Shown piece by piece: positions 40,836-54,500 of a stretch of 64,000 nt of DNA (its first letter is position 1; each line of letters begins with the position of its first letter). Below the pieces are notes generated by a model, which was not told where the DNA came from, ran no database searches, and saw nothing but the letters and a program-made list of their open reading frames with translations. The DNA comes from Metridium senile (taxonomy: Eukaryota > Cnidaria > Anthozoa > Actiniaria > Metridiidae): NCBI GenBank assembly GCA_949775045.1, contig OX459098.1, positions 16,167,207 to 16,231,206 on the forward strand, written 5' to 3'. A program made the translations under genes and the position numbers.

Positions 40836-43160
40836 AGACACCAATACAATCATACGTACAGCCATTAATATTACCCACAGTGCTATACTTCGCTCAAAAC
40901 AGGTGTTTTATCTGTATTTTGGCACCATATAGCGTGGACATCAAATTTTCATTCTTAACCAATCAAAACGTGTTTTATTCAACTAATTTGTGGCATCAAT
41001 CAGACTCAAATCCATGTGCCAAAACACATCACAATCGGATAACGTAGTTAAGTGTTGCCCCAGCAGTAAACACTAGCTATCGTCTGCTCTCGAGAAATTC
41101 TTACTTCTCTCACAAACTGGCACTATTTTCATGTTATTATGACCAAAAATGTATAGCTAGTTTTCACATTTCAAAGCTCAAGTTCATTCCTGACCATTCT
41201 AACTGTTTTTGGCTGTGGGGCTGACTAAAAGAAACCTTTTCAATTATCCTAGCAACGAGTTCATCCGAAAGGTAAGCTAGAGGTTACTTTATTGTCGACT
41301 GATGACGGTATGGTCGTTTGTAGCGATGCGCAAATGACAGCGCGTCGTAAATATACATATACACTAAAACAGGTGTGATCAATATTTCTTCGTTCGAATG
41401 CAATTAACATGAAACCTTCTTGATCAAACGTTCGATTTTTCGACAACGTTGAACCCTAATAAAAAAATCCTTAGTTTTTTCATATTTCAAAATAGTTAGG
41501 ATTGGGTTTTATTTTATAACTAATCCCAAGACTAGAGTCCTCGATGCTAGGAAGTCAGCGCTGTCGTCAATAATAGATGAGTTAGTTCATTAGCACAAAT
41601 GCTAATCTTCCTACACTTCTAAGTCGTCATTTTTACTGCATTATGTTTAATATTCTCACAACAAACTTGACATTTTTACTGTCATCAAATATTTTCTGAT
41701 AGAAAACGTATGGGTAAATGTACCTGGCTTCATTATAAACTGCACTAAATAACTGCATAGTCCTGTCTATGTCATAGTTTTTAGATCTTGCGTTTAACTG
41801 AGTTTTTCAGTGTTATTGAAAAACAAAACTACATACAAAACAATGAATAATTTTTTTCGGTAAATGTTGCAGTTTTCGATTCAAATTGTTTCAATTTTAT
41901 TCAAGTTTTATATTACTAAATCGGTATCACTAACGAACAAAAATTGTATTTTTTTATTTTCCAGTATTGAAAGCTAACATTTAGTTCGATGTTTCCTGTA
42001 TTAAAGAACATGTAAATCTCGATTCTATAAATATAATTTACCTTGCATACTGAAAAACTTTGGCAATTTTATATAAATTTGATTATAAAGTATAGACTTA
42101 ACAGACTTCAACGGTTTATTAATAGCAAACATTTGTTTTTCGTTTTTGAAAGGGATATTATGCGTGTGTAGGGTACACATGCATATTAATTCTTAAATGT
42201 TATATTTGAGTTCTTATCTTTTTTATCTTTTTAATACGTTTGACATTAACCCTAACGAAACTCAATATAGCGAGGAAATTTACCATATTTATACATTAGT
42301 TACAATAATAATATGTACATATAAAGCATCCATATACTAATTCATAAGAAATGAATTATTGTTATAAGAAACTTCACAAATGTGCATGGTTTCAAATTTA
42401 AAAGAGCTAAAAACAAATGCTATATATTTTCAGACATTTACGATTTCATTTTCATATATATGTATACATAGAATAACTATAAAATATTATATCAAAAATG
42501 TTTAAATACGAAAAATAGCGAAATGGAAAATTTACATAATTTGTACATCTTCCCGTTCTGTTTTTTGTTTTGCCACCTGCGTTGCATCGACTAAAATGAT
42601 CTTCGATTGATAATTTCATACTCCATACGTACGCTTCTTCATAATAAACAAACTATTCGGTACAAATACTTGTTTTTTTATTTCCATGGCAATGTGAGTC
42701 TTGCAATGAAATGCATGAGTAAGACAAAAAATTTCCATTATATAGAAATAAAGTTATATCGATCGATCCTCGAAACCTATAGCTTAGCTTCGTCTCAAAC
42801 TATATTTAGTTTTTAACCTTTTTCTATTTCCATGACAATATGAATCTTGCATATTTAAATTCATAAATGACTCCATAACATAATATTAAAATTAGTTTAT
42901 CAGTGGACGATAAAGCAAACAATAAAAACTTCAGCGAACATGTTAATTCGTGATAAGTCAATTAGTATGCATGCAAAGAAAAGAAAGAAATGAAGGGGGA
43001 AGGGGGAAGAGGGAAGGGGGAAGTTGTGTAATTAACGGAAAGCTAGAAAATTAACTGAATGATCGATTTTTTTAATTTGTTAAATCCTGTGCGTGTATGA
43101 CTATACACTTATAGTGTTAATTTATTTAATCATAATAAAATTATTCAACATGAGGTTTGA
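40836..43160. other. Intergenic, AT-rich, nothing recognised
   Basis: About 2.3 kb without a plausible exon, structured repeat or RNA gene. A purine tract (GAAGGGGGAAGGGGG-like) lies at about 42992-43023. Confidence 0.5.
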
Positions 43161-43169
43161 AGTGTACTA

Positions 43170-43400
43170 TTCCGATAGCTTCAAAACGCGTTGTTAAGTT
43201 TATATTACATCGCGCGTAATTATCAAATGATTCCTTTGGTAATGCAAATATCACTGAAAAGAACTAAAAGCAACAAATTGAGTACCTTTTGAAACATGTA
43301 TTGCATGCTATATAGTCATATGAGCAAAGATGGGCAAATGTTGCTGCGCTACATCAATGAACATTATGGGGGTAGTCGCAGGAAAATCCGATACTGAACA
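43170..43400. repeat. Duplicated segment, copy 1 (empty MITE site)
   Basis: It shares, in order, GCTTCAAAACGCGTTGTTAAG, GTAATTATCAAATG, GAGTACC, TGTTGC(A)GCGCTAC and AATGAACATT...GGTAGTCG with 43630-44400. Here TTAA at about 43199 is uninterrupted. Confidence 0.75.
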
Positions 43401-43451
43401 GAGGCTAATCGCATAGGGGGCGGACAAAACATCTTGAAGCCCGGGCAAACG

Positions 43452-43606
43452 GTTTCAACATTTGCTTCAAAATTCGTTCGATTTTGTTAAATGGCATCAA
43501 TTGAACATCCATTCAACACGGTTCAACAATGTTGAAAGAGATTAAAAGCGTTTAAACAATGCCATTCAACAAAATCGAACGGATGTTGAAGCAACTGTTG
43601 AAAACT
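43452..43606. mobile_element. Foldback element, 155 bp
   Basis: GTTTCAACATTTGCTTCAAAA...TCGTTCGATTTTGTT...ATGGCAT pairs with the inverted ATGCCATTCAACAAAATCGAACGGATGTTGAAGCAACTGTTGAAA.. arm. It lies between the two duplicated segments. Confidence 0.65.
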
Positions 43607-43629
43607 TTAGTTTTAGATAGTTTTAGATG

Positions 43630-44400
43630 CTTCAAAACGCGTTGTTAAGGAGGCTCGAAATGGTTTCTGTATATATCTATATACCTACTTTATATTGCAT
43701 TTTATGCAGCATTATTGTGAAGCTATACAGTTAACCGATATATCATTTTAAAGCTTATGGATCTAGGATATCATTTTTTATTTAATTATTGCGTTTGACG
43801 TTGTCATGACAACAGCAGGCCGCTGCAAAAAGGACCTGAAATTCCTTTATTAAAGCTGATATCTCCAAATCCTTTAGGTGAAAGTTTTTTTAAACTTGTA
43901 CATATCTAGTTCCCTACCTGGTCTTGCAACTGAGGAAAAATAAAAAAAATCTGTAATGGGAAACCTTTAATATATTAAAAAAAATGATTTTTTTCTAGAT
44001 ATAAATGGTTTTTCATTACAGATTTTTCTTAAAATGGATCTACTTAATCTAAACCTTAATTGGAACAAATTGCCAAAAAATAAAAAAATTCTACAATTTT
44101 ATTGTGTTGTTATTAATAAAAATATATTTTGTACGCGTCAGAGGGGTCTTGTAAAATTGGCGATATTGCGCGCGCGCTCAAAAAACCATTTCGAGCCTCC
44201 TTAAGTTAAAATTATTCTATCACACGTAATTATTATCAAATGTAAGATTTAAGATTTAATTATCAGGGTAAGATTTAACGAAAAACACCGAGTACCAAAA
44301 TGAGTGATATGTATGTGCAATAATGAACGATTGTTAAGTGTTGCAGCGCTACCCATGCATGCAATATGAATGAACATTGCGTGGATAGTCGTAGGAAAAT
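43630..44400. repeat. Duplicated segment, copy 2 (filled MITE site)
   Basis: The same markers as 43170-43400, but with a 552 bp element inserted at the TTAA. It ends inside the start of the open frame at 44366. Confidence 0.75.
43649..44200. mobile_element. TTAA-flanked MITE, 552 bp
   Basis: The ends GGAGGCTCGAAATGGTTT and AAACCATTTCGAGCCTCC are inverted and flanked by TTAA at 43645-43648 and 44201-44204. The duplicated segment upstream shows the same locus with a single TTAA and no element. Confidence 0.88.
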
Positions 44401-44812
44401 TACATTTCTTTTCCTGATTAATTTTCATGTTTTGATTGTTACAGCTGCAATCCTGGCGTCCAAGTCGGCATCCAAGACATCGTCTATGATATCGTCAACT
44501 TCGTTATACTTGTACGGTCTACTAGCCGTATTTGTACTATGCAGTGTTACCCTTACATGGGACACGCCCTTGTTTCACCAGTACCACGAACATTACATGT
44601 CCCACTCAACATATCGCGGTGTTGACGTGTTTACAGAGAGTTTAAACTCACCAACGGGACCTGAACATTTTATGGAGAACTTCTATATATGCTATGGACG
44701 AGACGGACGTAAAACGTACTATAAGAAACTTGATAAAACTTACTTCTCAAATAAGAGGTATTGGATTATTACGTCGAGTGGGAAGTTTGTTGCATCTATG
44801 AAAACGTGCTGA
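44366..44812 (+). CDS. Unrecognised ORF, 148 aa, hydrophobic N-terminus
   Basis: I do not recognise this protein. As one exon it starts MNEHCVDSRRK, followed by two hydrophobic stretches (about 13-27 and 45-62: LYLYGLLAVFVLCSVTLTW). A charged, Tyr-rich C-terminal part with two Cys (FYICYGRDGRKTYYKK and KFVASMKTC) follows. A good splice acceptor (TTGATTGTTACAG at 44430-44442) lies inside the frame, so the real protein may start in an upstream exon and enter at 44443. The downstream part has even codon use and no repeat character, which argues for a real gene. The first 35 bases lie in the duplicated segment. A possible AATAAA is at about 45177. It may be lineage-specific and membrane-anchored or secreted. 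Confidence 0.35.
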   Translation: MNEHCVDSRRKITFLFLINFHVLIVTAAILASKSASKTSSMISSTSLYLYGLLAVFVLCSVTLTWDTPLFHQYHEHYMSHSTYRGVDVFTESLNSPTGPEHFMENFYICYGRDGRKTYYKKLDKTYFSNKRYWIITSSGKFVASMKTC

Positions 44813-45308
44813 ATTGAATAGTAATAATAATATTTTCCACAGCAGTTCCACATCATAGTGGTTATTCTTCTGTTTGCACTCACACTCACTGCTAGCCTGA
44901 GAACATAGACGTTCCTTCGCTCCTCTTCCACACGCAAAACTCACTGCTACTACATTAAATATTTTCCATACAACACTCCTCGCATGTTGATTTTAGCTGA
45001 GGGAGGAAAAACCGGAAAACCTCGTGGCATGGTAGAGAACATTTTAATATTTAACGTCCAATTCAAAAGTTCTTTGCGCGCAATTAGATGTGCACGGCTA
45101 GATCATACAGTGCACGCGCGTCATGATATGAGATTATATATACATTGTGATATTTCATTGTGATGTCATTTTTTTATAATAAAAATTCATCGTGTTATAT
45201 GTCGATTCTTTTGTGACATCATCACTAAAAGCATACGAAGCTGTTTATGTATGGGATATGTTGCACCATTGAAATCCGTCTTGACCTTATTATCATGTTA
45301 TACATCTA
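44813..45308. other. Intergenic, nothing recognised
   Basis: AT-rich DNA with no gene visible. Overlapping short minus-strand frames at 44740-44944 mirror the 44366 frame and its flank. Confidence 0.45.
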
Positions 45309-45583
45309 ATTCAATAATCGTTGTCGCGACAAAAACTACAGTCCACACTCTGAAGCCTGCTAAGGATGTCGGTAATATCAACATAGTTTGAGATTCATTA
45401 GACGTATTTTCAAGAAATATTCATCTTCCACAACAACAACATATTATGGTCATATAACACAAACACGTATACACCAAAATATGCTATGAATAAATCGATA
45501 ACAAAAGAAGAAATACCGTCATCCTTTACAGGCAGGCTTGAAAGTGTAGACTGTAGCTTTGATCGCGACAACGATTATTGAAA
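45309..45583. mobile_element. Foldback element, 275 bp
   Basis: ATTCAATAATCGTTGTCGCG and its complement form the ends. The arms continue through CTACAGTC.ACACT and AAGCCTGC on the left and the inverted partner on the right. Confidence 0.78.
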
Positions 45584-45672
45584 TAGGTGTATACAAAACG
45601 ACTAAAACGTCTGCTAATGTGACACTCAGATTCATTTTTAATATAGTTTTTTTTTTCGTAAATTACAAATAG

Positions 45673-45904
45673 ACCAGTATCTTGTTATGTAGCACCGTTG
45701 TACTATTTGATAAAAGACGCATTTGCACAGGGATAGCCTCAATTCAGAGTAAATTCAAATGTGTTTTCTATTGTTAAGCGATAGCATTTTATCGGGCTTT
45801 GCTTGAAATTTGTGAATATCTTGACAATAAATCGAGGCTTAGCCTCTGTAATTGCGCCCTTTGTCAAATAGAACAGCGGTGCTCGGCAACATGAAACTGG
45901 AGTA
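45673..45904. mobile_element. Foldback element, diverged
   Basis: AGCACCGTTGTACTATTTGA at the left pairs imperfectly with TCAAATAGAACAGCGGTGCT at the right. Inner parts GCCTCAATTC and GAGGCTTAGCCTC also pair. Confidence 0.6.
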
Positions 45905-46509
45905 TTTTATAACTGTTGGTGTGCACCAGGCCTGTTCCTCCAACCTCGTACACAGGGCCACACAAAAGCGAAGGGAGAGGGCACTGAGAACGAGGTTGAC
46001 TTCCTTCCTATCAGCATGTATGTAAGTTAATCTTCATCGTCCATTGATCCGGCTGCATTAATTATACATGCAAAGTAAATTAATATATAGACAAAACATC
46101 CGGTTAAAACCACAAAATAAAAACAAAATTACTTTCTGATATATTATTATCACTCAAACAGAAAACATCAAATACATTAAAGGAAACATCGTTACAACAT
46201 TTCCGGCTTGTCTGTGACAGTGACTTGAAAGTAGCTAAATGTAAAATATTATAGCATCAATTGTTTAGTTAATTTCATGGATATACTTGCCTGATTTCCA
46301 CATATCGCTTCTCGTAGTAGCCAGGCCCCTTCCTGAAAATCAGGCTATGAATATACACCACGCATACTCTGGTTTCGGCTCTAATCCGCTTCACTAATTT
46401 TGCGATCTAGTTCAGTAAAACAGTTATGACACGACCAAACAAACCAGACAGAGCTGAGTCGCATGAGATGCTAAACTATGCAATGTATAAATGGAAACTA
46501 AGAAGTAAA

Positions 46510-46665
46510 CTAGGATAGGCTGCATCGGTGTTTGATATAAACGATAGGTGATATAAATCATAGGTAATATAATGAAATTTGTATAACACCGTAAAAAAAT
46601 GTTGACTTAACTTTACTGACGTTTCAAGCCGTAGCCTTTCGTCGGAGTAAAAAACTACGTTATGT
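46510..46665. repeat. Dispersed repeat related to 24490-24925
   Basis: It contains GGCTGCATCGGTGTTTGATA, TAATGAAATTTGTATAACA, TTAACTTTACTGACGTTTCA and GTAGCCTTTCGTCGGAGTAA. The last two resemble a repeat I associate with cnidarian genomes. Confidence 0.6.
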
Positions 46666-46997
46666 ATATAGGGCCAGTAAACCCGAGTATGAATCTGAGT
46701 CTCTCCAATTAGTATAGGATACTTGTCTTAATTTTGCTTGAAGAGTGCATGGGACATTATTAAAAAATACTATTTCTTTCTGATATGAAACCATCAAAGT
46801 TCAAGTTGTGTTTATTTGCAATACTAGCTATATATAGATATTTTGTCTAAGTGTATGAGACGTCACTTTCGCAACTCTTGATCCGATACGTAAATGGGGA
46901 TATTATTGGAATGTGACGATATCAGAAACCATCATGTACCGTACTTCCTATAGTCAGTTTCAAACAATTCACCAAATATGTCACTGACGTAGAACCA

Positions 46998-47181
46998 AGG
47001 GGCGGATCCAGAAACTTGACAAGGGGGGTGAACTTTGACATCCTTTTGGCGGATAACGGCAGACGCAAGAGCGCAACGATCGTTATAATGTGCCCGCTTT
47101 TCTTTGCTAAAACGGGACTTTACTGCAAAAAGGGGGATGGGGTAAAAAGTCACCCAGTTCACCCCCCCTCCGTCCGCCCCT
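46998..47181. mobile_element. Foldback element, 184 bp
   Basis: The ends AGGGGCGGATCCAG and CCGTCCGCCCCT are inverted, with GGGGGGTGAAC and GTTCACCCCCC further in. The minus-strand frame across it is a by-product. Confidence 0.7.
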
Positions 47182-47374
47182 GAGAACTAATACCAACAAG
47201 ACTTGAGTCAAGGGAGGACAGGAGACGTGGACGTACCGAATTTGTTCGAAGGGGCATGTGCACCTCCCGGCTACACCCATTTTTTTAAACTGAGATTCAT
47301 ACTTTCATTAAAATGGTTCATAACAATTAAATGTTGAATGTGTAACCTTGCACCTATTCATACCGGCTATTTAC

Positions 47375-47920
47375 CCCGGGGGTGAAAATATTCCCTGTGC
47401 GTACATTTTAGGGTCCTCTCAAGCTTAGGTTCTTGCTCAAACGTCAATTGCGTAACATGGCAGACCTGTAATGACTTTGTTAATAAACATTAGCTTTGCT
47501 AATATAACAATCATACCCCCCTCCCTTTGTCCAAGTGGTAGGGGTGATCGGCGTACCCTTAAGGGTAAACATATTTCCTGTGCGTACCTTTTAGGGTCCT
47601 TTTAGGGTTCTGGCTCAAAAACCAGTTACGTAACATGATTTTGTACCTGTATGAGTCATTTTTACTCTGTTTTTTTTTTTTGGGGGGGTAGAAATAGACA
47701 AGGCTTTATCAGTAATTTTTATATGTGCGTACCTTTTAGGAGTCGTTTTCAAAACCTCCGCCGATCACCCCTACCACTTGGACAAAGGGAGTACCCCCCC
47801 GGGATCATACCTTTTAGAGATTGAAATCAACAAGGCTTTAGCAGTATTCGTGATTTAAGCGTATAGCTAGTATATCTCACCTACCACTTAGACAAAGGGA
47901 GTCCCCCCGGGCTACTTTCT
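47375..47920. mobile_element. Cluster of C/G-run inverted elements
   Basis: CCTTTGTCCAAGTGGTAGGG (near 47524) and its complement (near 47775) form one palindrome. A partial third copy (CTACCACTTAGACAAAGGGA) follows near 47882. CCTGTGCGTACNTTTTAGGG occurs near 47393 and 47579. It looks like overlapping or tandem insertions of one family. Confidence 0.6.
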
Positions 47921-48510
47921 ATGACAGTGACAAGGTCAAACTGTTCAAGATCAGTCATCTATTAAATCTGACTAAACCAGCAATAATTCACTCTTATAGC
48001 GTTGAAGGCTTCATTCAAAGTAAACCCTACTTACTATAAATAAACATTAACCAGCGAAAAGCAGGCTTAAACGTATCTTAGTGGGAGTTAAACCGGTTTA
48101 AAAGACCGCCATTCCGCCGTTGCTGGTTCCCGCGCTGTCCCTCTAGGCCCAAGTCTCTCTCATCCATTTTCGATGAATAGGAATAGTTTATTTCGGTGAA
48201 AATAACAAGCTGCTGTCGACAGTTTCCACTTTAAATTTAAGACCTTTGTGGAATTTTGCTGACAATTGTTTCTCGGAAGTAGAAAGTTTTATACAAATCC
48301 AGTGATTTAGTGAATATTTCCGCATGTGGACTCCCTGTGGCGATAGCCTGGTTCAGAGATTACGTCATCTAAAGTTTCGAATTTTGGGTTTCCTGTGGTA
48401 TATCTTTGGAAGCGTCTTTTGGTGGACTTGATTGGGAAAGTATGAACTACCAAAAGACAAATGTAGTTTGAAACTGTTCAATAGTCCTAGCCGTTATAAA
48501 AATCTTTTAA

Positions 48511-51500
48511 ATGGGGGCTTTCTTAGATAAACCAAAGACCGAGAAGGAAATAAGCAGAGGCGAGGGCAATGGACTTCGTTTTGGCGTTGCATCGATGCAG
48601 GGCTGGCGTGTTGAAATGGAGGATGCTCACACATCTAAAATAGGCTTGACTGACCATCTCAAAGATTGGTCTTTTTTCGGTGTTTTTGATGGACATGCTG
48701 GTGCAAATGTTAGTAAATATTGTGCTGAAAACCTTCATGAGTTCATAATCAAAAACGAAAACTTTCGAAAGGCTGTCAAAGACAGTTCGAGTTCGCCAGA
48801 TCTCAACCTACTTGAGCAAGGTATCATCGAGGGTTTTTTGGAGTTGGATGAAGCTATGAGAATCCTTCCGAACTGGCGTAGTGGAGAAGATAAAAGTGGT
48901 TCTACAGCTGTTACATTATTAGTTACTCCTTCATACTTCATTTTTGCAAATTGTGGTGATTCAAGAGGAATTCTGTGTCATAACGGCGAAGTTTTGTACA
49001 ATACAGTTGACCATAAACCCATCCATACTAACGAGAAGGATCGTATAGAGAAAGCTGGAGGCAGTGTGATGATTCAGAGAATTAATGGCGCTCTGGCTGT
49101 TTCCAGGGCTTTGGGAGACTTTGAGTACAAATTAGATCAAAACCTTGACCCAAAGTGTCAGTTAGTATCTCCTGAGCCGGAGGTGTTCTTCCAAAGCAAG
49201 AGCGAAAATGATGAGTTTGTTGTGCTCGCATGTGATGGCGTTTGGGATGTAATGTCCAATTGTGAGGTTGGCGCTTTCGTCCGTTCTCGACTCCTGTTAA
49301 CTGACGACTTATCCAAGATATCATGTGAGCTACTCGACACTTGCTTAACTAAGGTAGGTAGTATTTTAGTAGTTCTTTTTGCAAGAAAGCTGTTTTTGAG
49401 AGTGCTTTTGGGGTTTGTGTCTAGCTCGATCGTTGTTTGGCTTTGTCAAAGATGATCGTCCTTGTTCACTTGAAAAATTTAAATATTATCAAGATTATAA
49501 ACCCCCTTGAACTAAAGCGATGAATACAAATTATAAATCTTTTACTAACTGGCTTTTTAGTTTAACGCTTCATAATTATTTAGGTAGATGTTGTACATTT
49601 GATTCTATAAATAGACCGACCAGAGCGTTACACGCGTTGAGATCCATTCTCAGAAATCAACTTGATACGTTTTCGACTTTTTTTGTATTTGTCTTTCTGT
49701 TTTCTTAAAGAAAAATTGTCTTCTGTTTGTATTGGGTAACTTAACATCCGAAATGTTGATTTTTGACGATTGTACAGATTATCAATGTACAAAAGTGAAG
49801 CACAAAAAATTATGGGTTGTGTTTATGTAGCTCTTACGACATGTTTCTGATCATGAAGTGCTTATCAACCAAAAAGGATTTTCAAACTTTTCTATAAATA
49901 TTATGATCAGAAGTCACAATTTAGTGCCAATTTATAAACATATTCCTGTCCTGTTCTGCATTTATTAGGATGGTAAGCTTTTTTGTCCATATGAATTATT
50001 CATATATTATTATTTGAGTGACACATTTGTCAACTTTTGTTGATCTTTAGAATCATTTTACAACCAGGCATTAAATTCCAGGGGTTTGTTTAAAAAATTT
50101 TTTATATGCATTGTAATCAAAATTTTTATATATTGAAAAGTGCCAACTCATTGTTTGGATTTCAAAAGAATAATTATATTTGCAATGTCAGCAACACGAA
50201 CTCCACTAAATACACAAAGATTCATATAATTAAACTTCAAATCTTTTCTTTAAACAACCTAAAGTTTTCTTTTGTAAATAAAACTTCTGCACTTTCAAAA
50301 CGGTAACATTGGTGGTGGAAAAAGTTGATTATTTCGATGAGATTGCAGATGTTTTGATCCGTTTGTCATCAATAAATATATTTTGCTTAGTAAGCGTTTA
50401 TTAAATACCTGAAATTGCATTTATATTAGAATACAAATTATATCATGATATTGATCTTATAGGAATTGCTATCATCATTGTCAATGTATAATCATTTTTA
50501 CAAGAGTCTGATATCTTCAATTATAACTTGCGCAAGGCAATAAGATACAATACTTGCTTATTATGATCGTTTTCATATTGATTCTCGGTGAATTGTTAAA
50601 AATGGTTAATGAGATTTTATCTGCTTACAAAAAAATCAATTCTTGTTCAGTTGACAATTAATAATAATAATAATAATAATACATTTCTTATATAGCAAGC
50701 CCATTAAATCTCGGTATGCTTTACAAAAATAACACGAAAAATAAAAATTGCTACGAGTCAAAAAGAAATGTTTTTAGCTTGTTTTTGAAGGAGGATAACT
50801 GTTTAATGTTCCTGAGATCATCAGTGTTCCAAAGAGAGGCAGCAGCAACAGAGAATTTTTGAACAATTGTTCTCAATGAGGACATAGTGATTGCAGTGTT
50901 GATGATTTTGTTGCGACATTGACAGAAACAAATTCTTGCAGTGTTGTGGTGATGTAAATGCCTTTGGTGTGCAGTTCTTGCTTGTCTAAACATGCCTCGT
51001 ACGGTGAATTTTATCATTTTGATGTTTGGCGAAAGACATTGTGATTCAGTGTTGTCGAAAGCTTTGTTGTGGTCTTGAGGACCCCCCACATCCCTCTCTT
51101 CAAAATTGAAAATGAAAGCAAAAAAATTTTGAATATCAAAGGATTGCATTAAGTGTTAAGTGTTAATCATTCTTAAAAATAGTCTTCAGTCTAAATTTAA
51201 ATGTATGCAAAGTGTCTTACATTCAAATTTGATCAAAAGTCATGTCGATCTGACATTTTTATGTACATCATTAGGAAGAAGAGTCAAGGAAGGAAAACAT
51301 TGAGTTTTGGATGAAAAAAACAGAATTTTTTCAACAATAATTCCGTCCCGACTCATCTATCTCATGTCCAAATTTGATGATATGGTACAAACCTTAATTG
51401 CAGGGTTAAAAATTTGAAAAAAAAGTTTCAGCATTTATATTAGAAAGATTTGTGTTTATAGAAATTTCTTGAATTAATATAATAATGAGTTGAAATGAAT

Positions 51501-54500
51501 GTTTAATTTATATTTTGCAAGTGATATTGCAATGTCGTTTGTACTCTGGAATCATATTTATTAAACTTATTGATAAAAATACTTCAACAAAATTGAAACC
51601 CTTCATTTAATTAATATACTTGATATTCCACCAAGTAGTATTAGCAATGTTATTACCACTTCGCACCTTTATAAATCCACAACTTCAGTGCAGTACTACG
51701 ATGTACATCATAATTACTGATGGGGGGTTTGTTAGACAATTACTTGACAAAGCTGGCTTATTATAATTAGCATGTTATGGCCAATTGAGGTTTAATATAG
51801 CGTAGAAAACTTAAGGAAGTAAGTAGACAGACAAACAGAAACTATCAGATCGACAAAATAAAAACACCATGCAGACAATCTGTCAACAATAATTTTTATA
51901 TTCAATTACTAGTACAGACATAGATGAACAGATACTCTTACAGACAAGACAAATACATGAGCAAACAGACAGACAGACATAAACTATCAGATAGACAAAA
52001 TAAAAACATTATCAAGTAGATAGAATAGGAACAATAATTCTTATATTCAAGTATTAAGACATAGATGAACAGATACTCTTACAGACAAGACAGATATGTA
52101 GACAGACAGAAACTATCAGATACACAAAATAAAAACATTATCATGCAGACAATCTATGAACAATAATTATTATAATTTATTCAAGTACTACAGATGGCCA
52201 ATTGAGGTTTAATATAGCATAGCAAACTTAAGGAAGTTAGTAGACAGACAAACAGAAACTATCAGATCGACAAAATAAAAACATTATCATGTAGACAGAA
52301 TAGGAACAATAATTCTTATATTCAATTACTAGTACAGACATAGATGAACAGATACTCTTACAGACAAGACAAATACATGGGCAAACAGACAGACAGACAT
52401 AAACTATCAGATACACAAAATAAAAACATTATCATGTAGATAGAATAGGAACAATAATTCTTATATTCAAGTACTAGACATAGATGAACAGATACTCTAC
52501 AGACAAGACAGATACATGGGCAGACAGACAGACAGACATAAACTTTCAGATAGACAACATTATAAAAACATTATCATTTAGACAGAATAGGAACAATAAT
52601 TCTTATATTCAAGTAATACAGACATAGATGAACAGACAGTCTTACAGACAAGACAAATACACTAGCAAACAGACAGATAAACAGGCAGACATCAGGCAAA
52701 CAGATTTGAAACAGATAAAACTCAACTAGAAATACACAGACATGAAGGCAATAAGAATAAAATTACACAGAAGCATAACTTGAAAATTAATACTTTTTGT
52801 CGTAACATGATGTTAAAATATAAGTACAATGATAATGATATTAGAAGTATTATTATTGTACTCATGATAAAATGATGATATAAATAGAGCAAAACAATTA
52901 ACACTATGATCAAAAAAAATGTCTCTAAGTGATATCACTCAACCAGAAACATCAAACCCCGAAAATAGTCAAAATATATAAATTTTTTATTTTCAAATCA
53001 TTCTGAAATTCCTTTTCTTCAAAAATTTATTTTCTTATTGTTAAATCATTAATCAAAATATGTCATCAATTTTGAAATCATTCTCAAATTCCTTTTCTTC
53101 AGAAATTAATTTTCCTATTTTAAAATCATTATTCAAAATATGTCATCAATTTTCAAATAATTCTTAAATTCCTTTTCTTCAAAAATTAATTTTCTTATTA
53201 TTAACAAATCATTAATCAAAATATTTCATCAATTTTCAAATCATTCTCAATCCTTTTCTTCAAAAAATAATAACATTCTTATTGTTAAGTCATTACTGCT
53301 TTATAGATGTAATTTCAGGTTTTTAACTTTTTTTGTGGACAGGATTTTTTTTATATATATTTTCTATTTATTATTTCTATATATATCTTCTATGTGTTAT
53401 TTAGCAAATAACTAAGGCACAGCCGTGGTTTATACTCTGATAACTGCACGATGGACAGTTGAAAACACGAGAAAATGTCAAAAAGCACGAGCTGAAAGCG
53501 AGTGCTTTTTGATCATTTTCGAGTGTTTTCAACTGTCCAGAGTGCAGTTATCAGAGTATAAACCACAACTGAGCCTTAGTTATATGGTTTATTACATAGA
53601 TTTACGAGCGAAATGTTGTCTTGCAAAAATCTATTTTGTTCTTGCAAATTTTCGCTTCGATGCAATCGCCATATAACGCTAGTTTTGATTGGCTCAAGAA
53701 TAGTAAAACTCTTCTCTGATTGGTCAAAAATGTGACAGCCAACATTCAAGTAGCTTTTTTCAATGCCAAGAACGGAAAGCTGAAAATTTTACAATCTTTG
53801 AAATCTCTGTCAGTTTTAGATTTAAATCTGTTCTAAAGCTCAAAACCTAAATATTTAAACTGTTAAAGGAATCAATCTTGTTTACAAAAGCCAAAGCTTC
53901 ATCCGTTGAGAGAAGAGAAGCGAAAAAACAGCGACAAGAGAAACAAAACAGCCATCGAAAGATCGACAAATTTACCGTGGAAAAAAAAACACAAAATGGA
54001 GTTAGAAAACAGGGTAACGAAGACAAACTGTCACAGTTAAACATAAGAACCTGCTACTCTACTAAGGAATAGCTACAAAGCTACTCTCAATAGCTACTCT
54101 GTTTGTTTTTTTACTATCAAAATGACATGAAATGAGACAACCATGAGGCCGTTACAACTAGCGAAGATTTACGGTAGGATTAATATGAAGTTATTTTATG
54201 ACAAAAAGAAAACAATTTAGCCACAAAAAGACATTTATCAAAAATAATCAACTCGAAAATGTATTTTCTATGAACTGTTTTTTGATTTGCCGTTCTTACT
54301 TGAAAAATTAACATTTTTAATTTGTCAGTCATAACCTGAACATTTGAAAGCAAATCTTGAAAAGGTTAGATATTTTTGTCTATTATTTGAAGTTCATGTG
54401 AGTTTCTGAATTATCTAGAAATCATATTTACTTGAAATCATTATTCGTGTAAGAATATAATAGCAAAGTCATGAATTAAATCGATGTTTTCGTCTCAAAA

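Noticed and set aside
40593..40932. Cys/Leu/Phe/Val-rich and Gln/Thr/Asn-rich frames
   Set aside because: By-products of the TTTG/TCTG microsatellite on both strands.
50751..51149. 132-residue minus-strand frame with an RT-tail-like VAAASLWNTDDL segment
   Set aside because: The DNA belongs to a dispersed repeat inside the PP2C intron, and the similarity is too short to call a LINE fragment.
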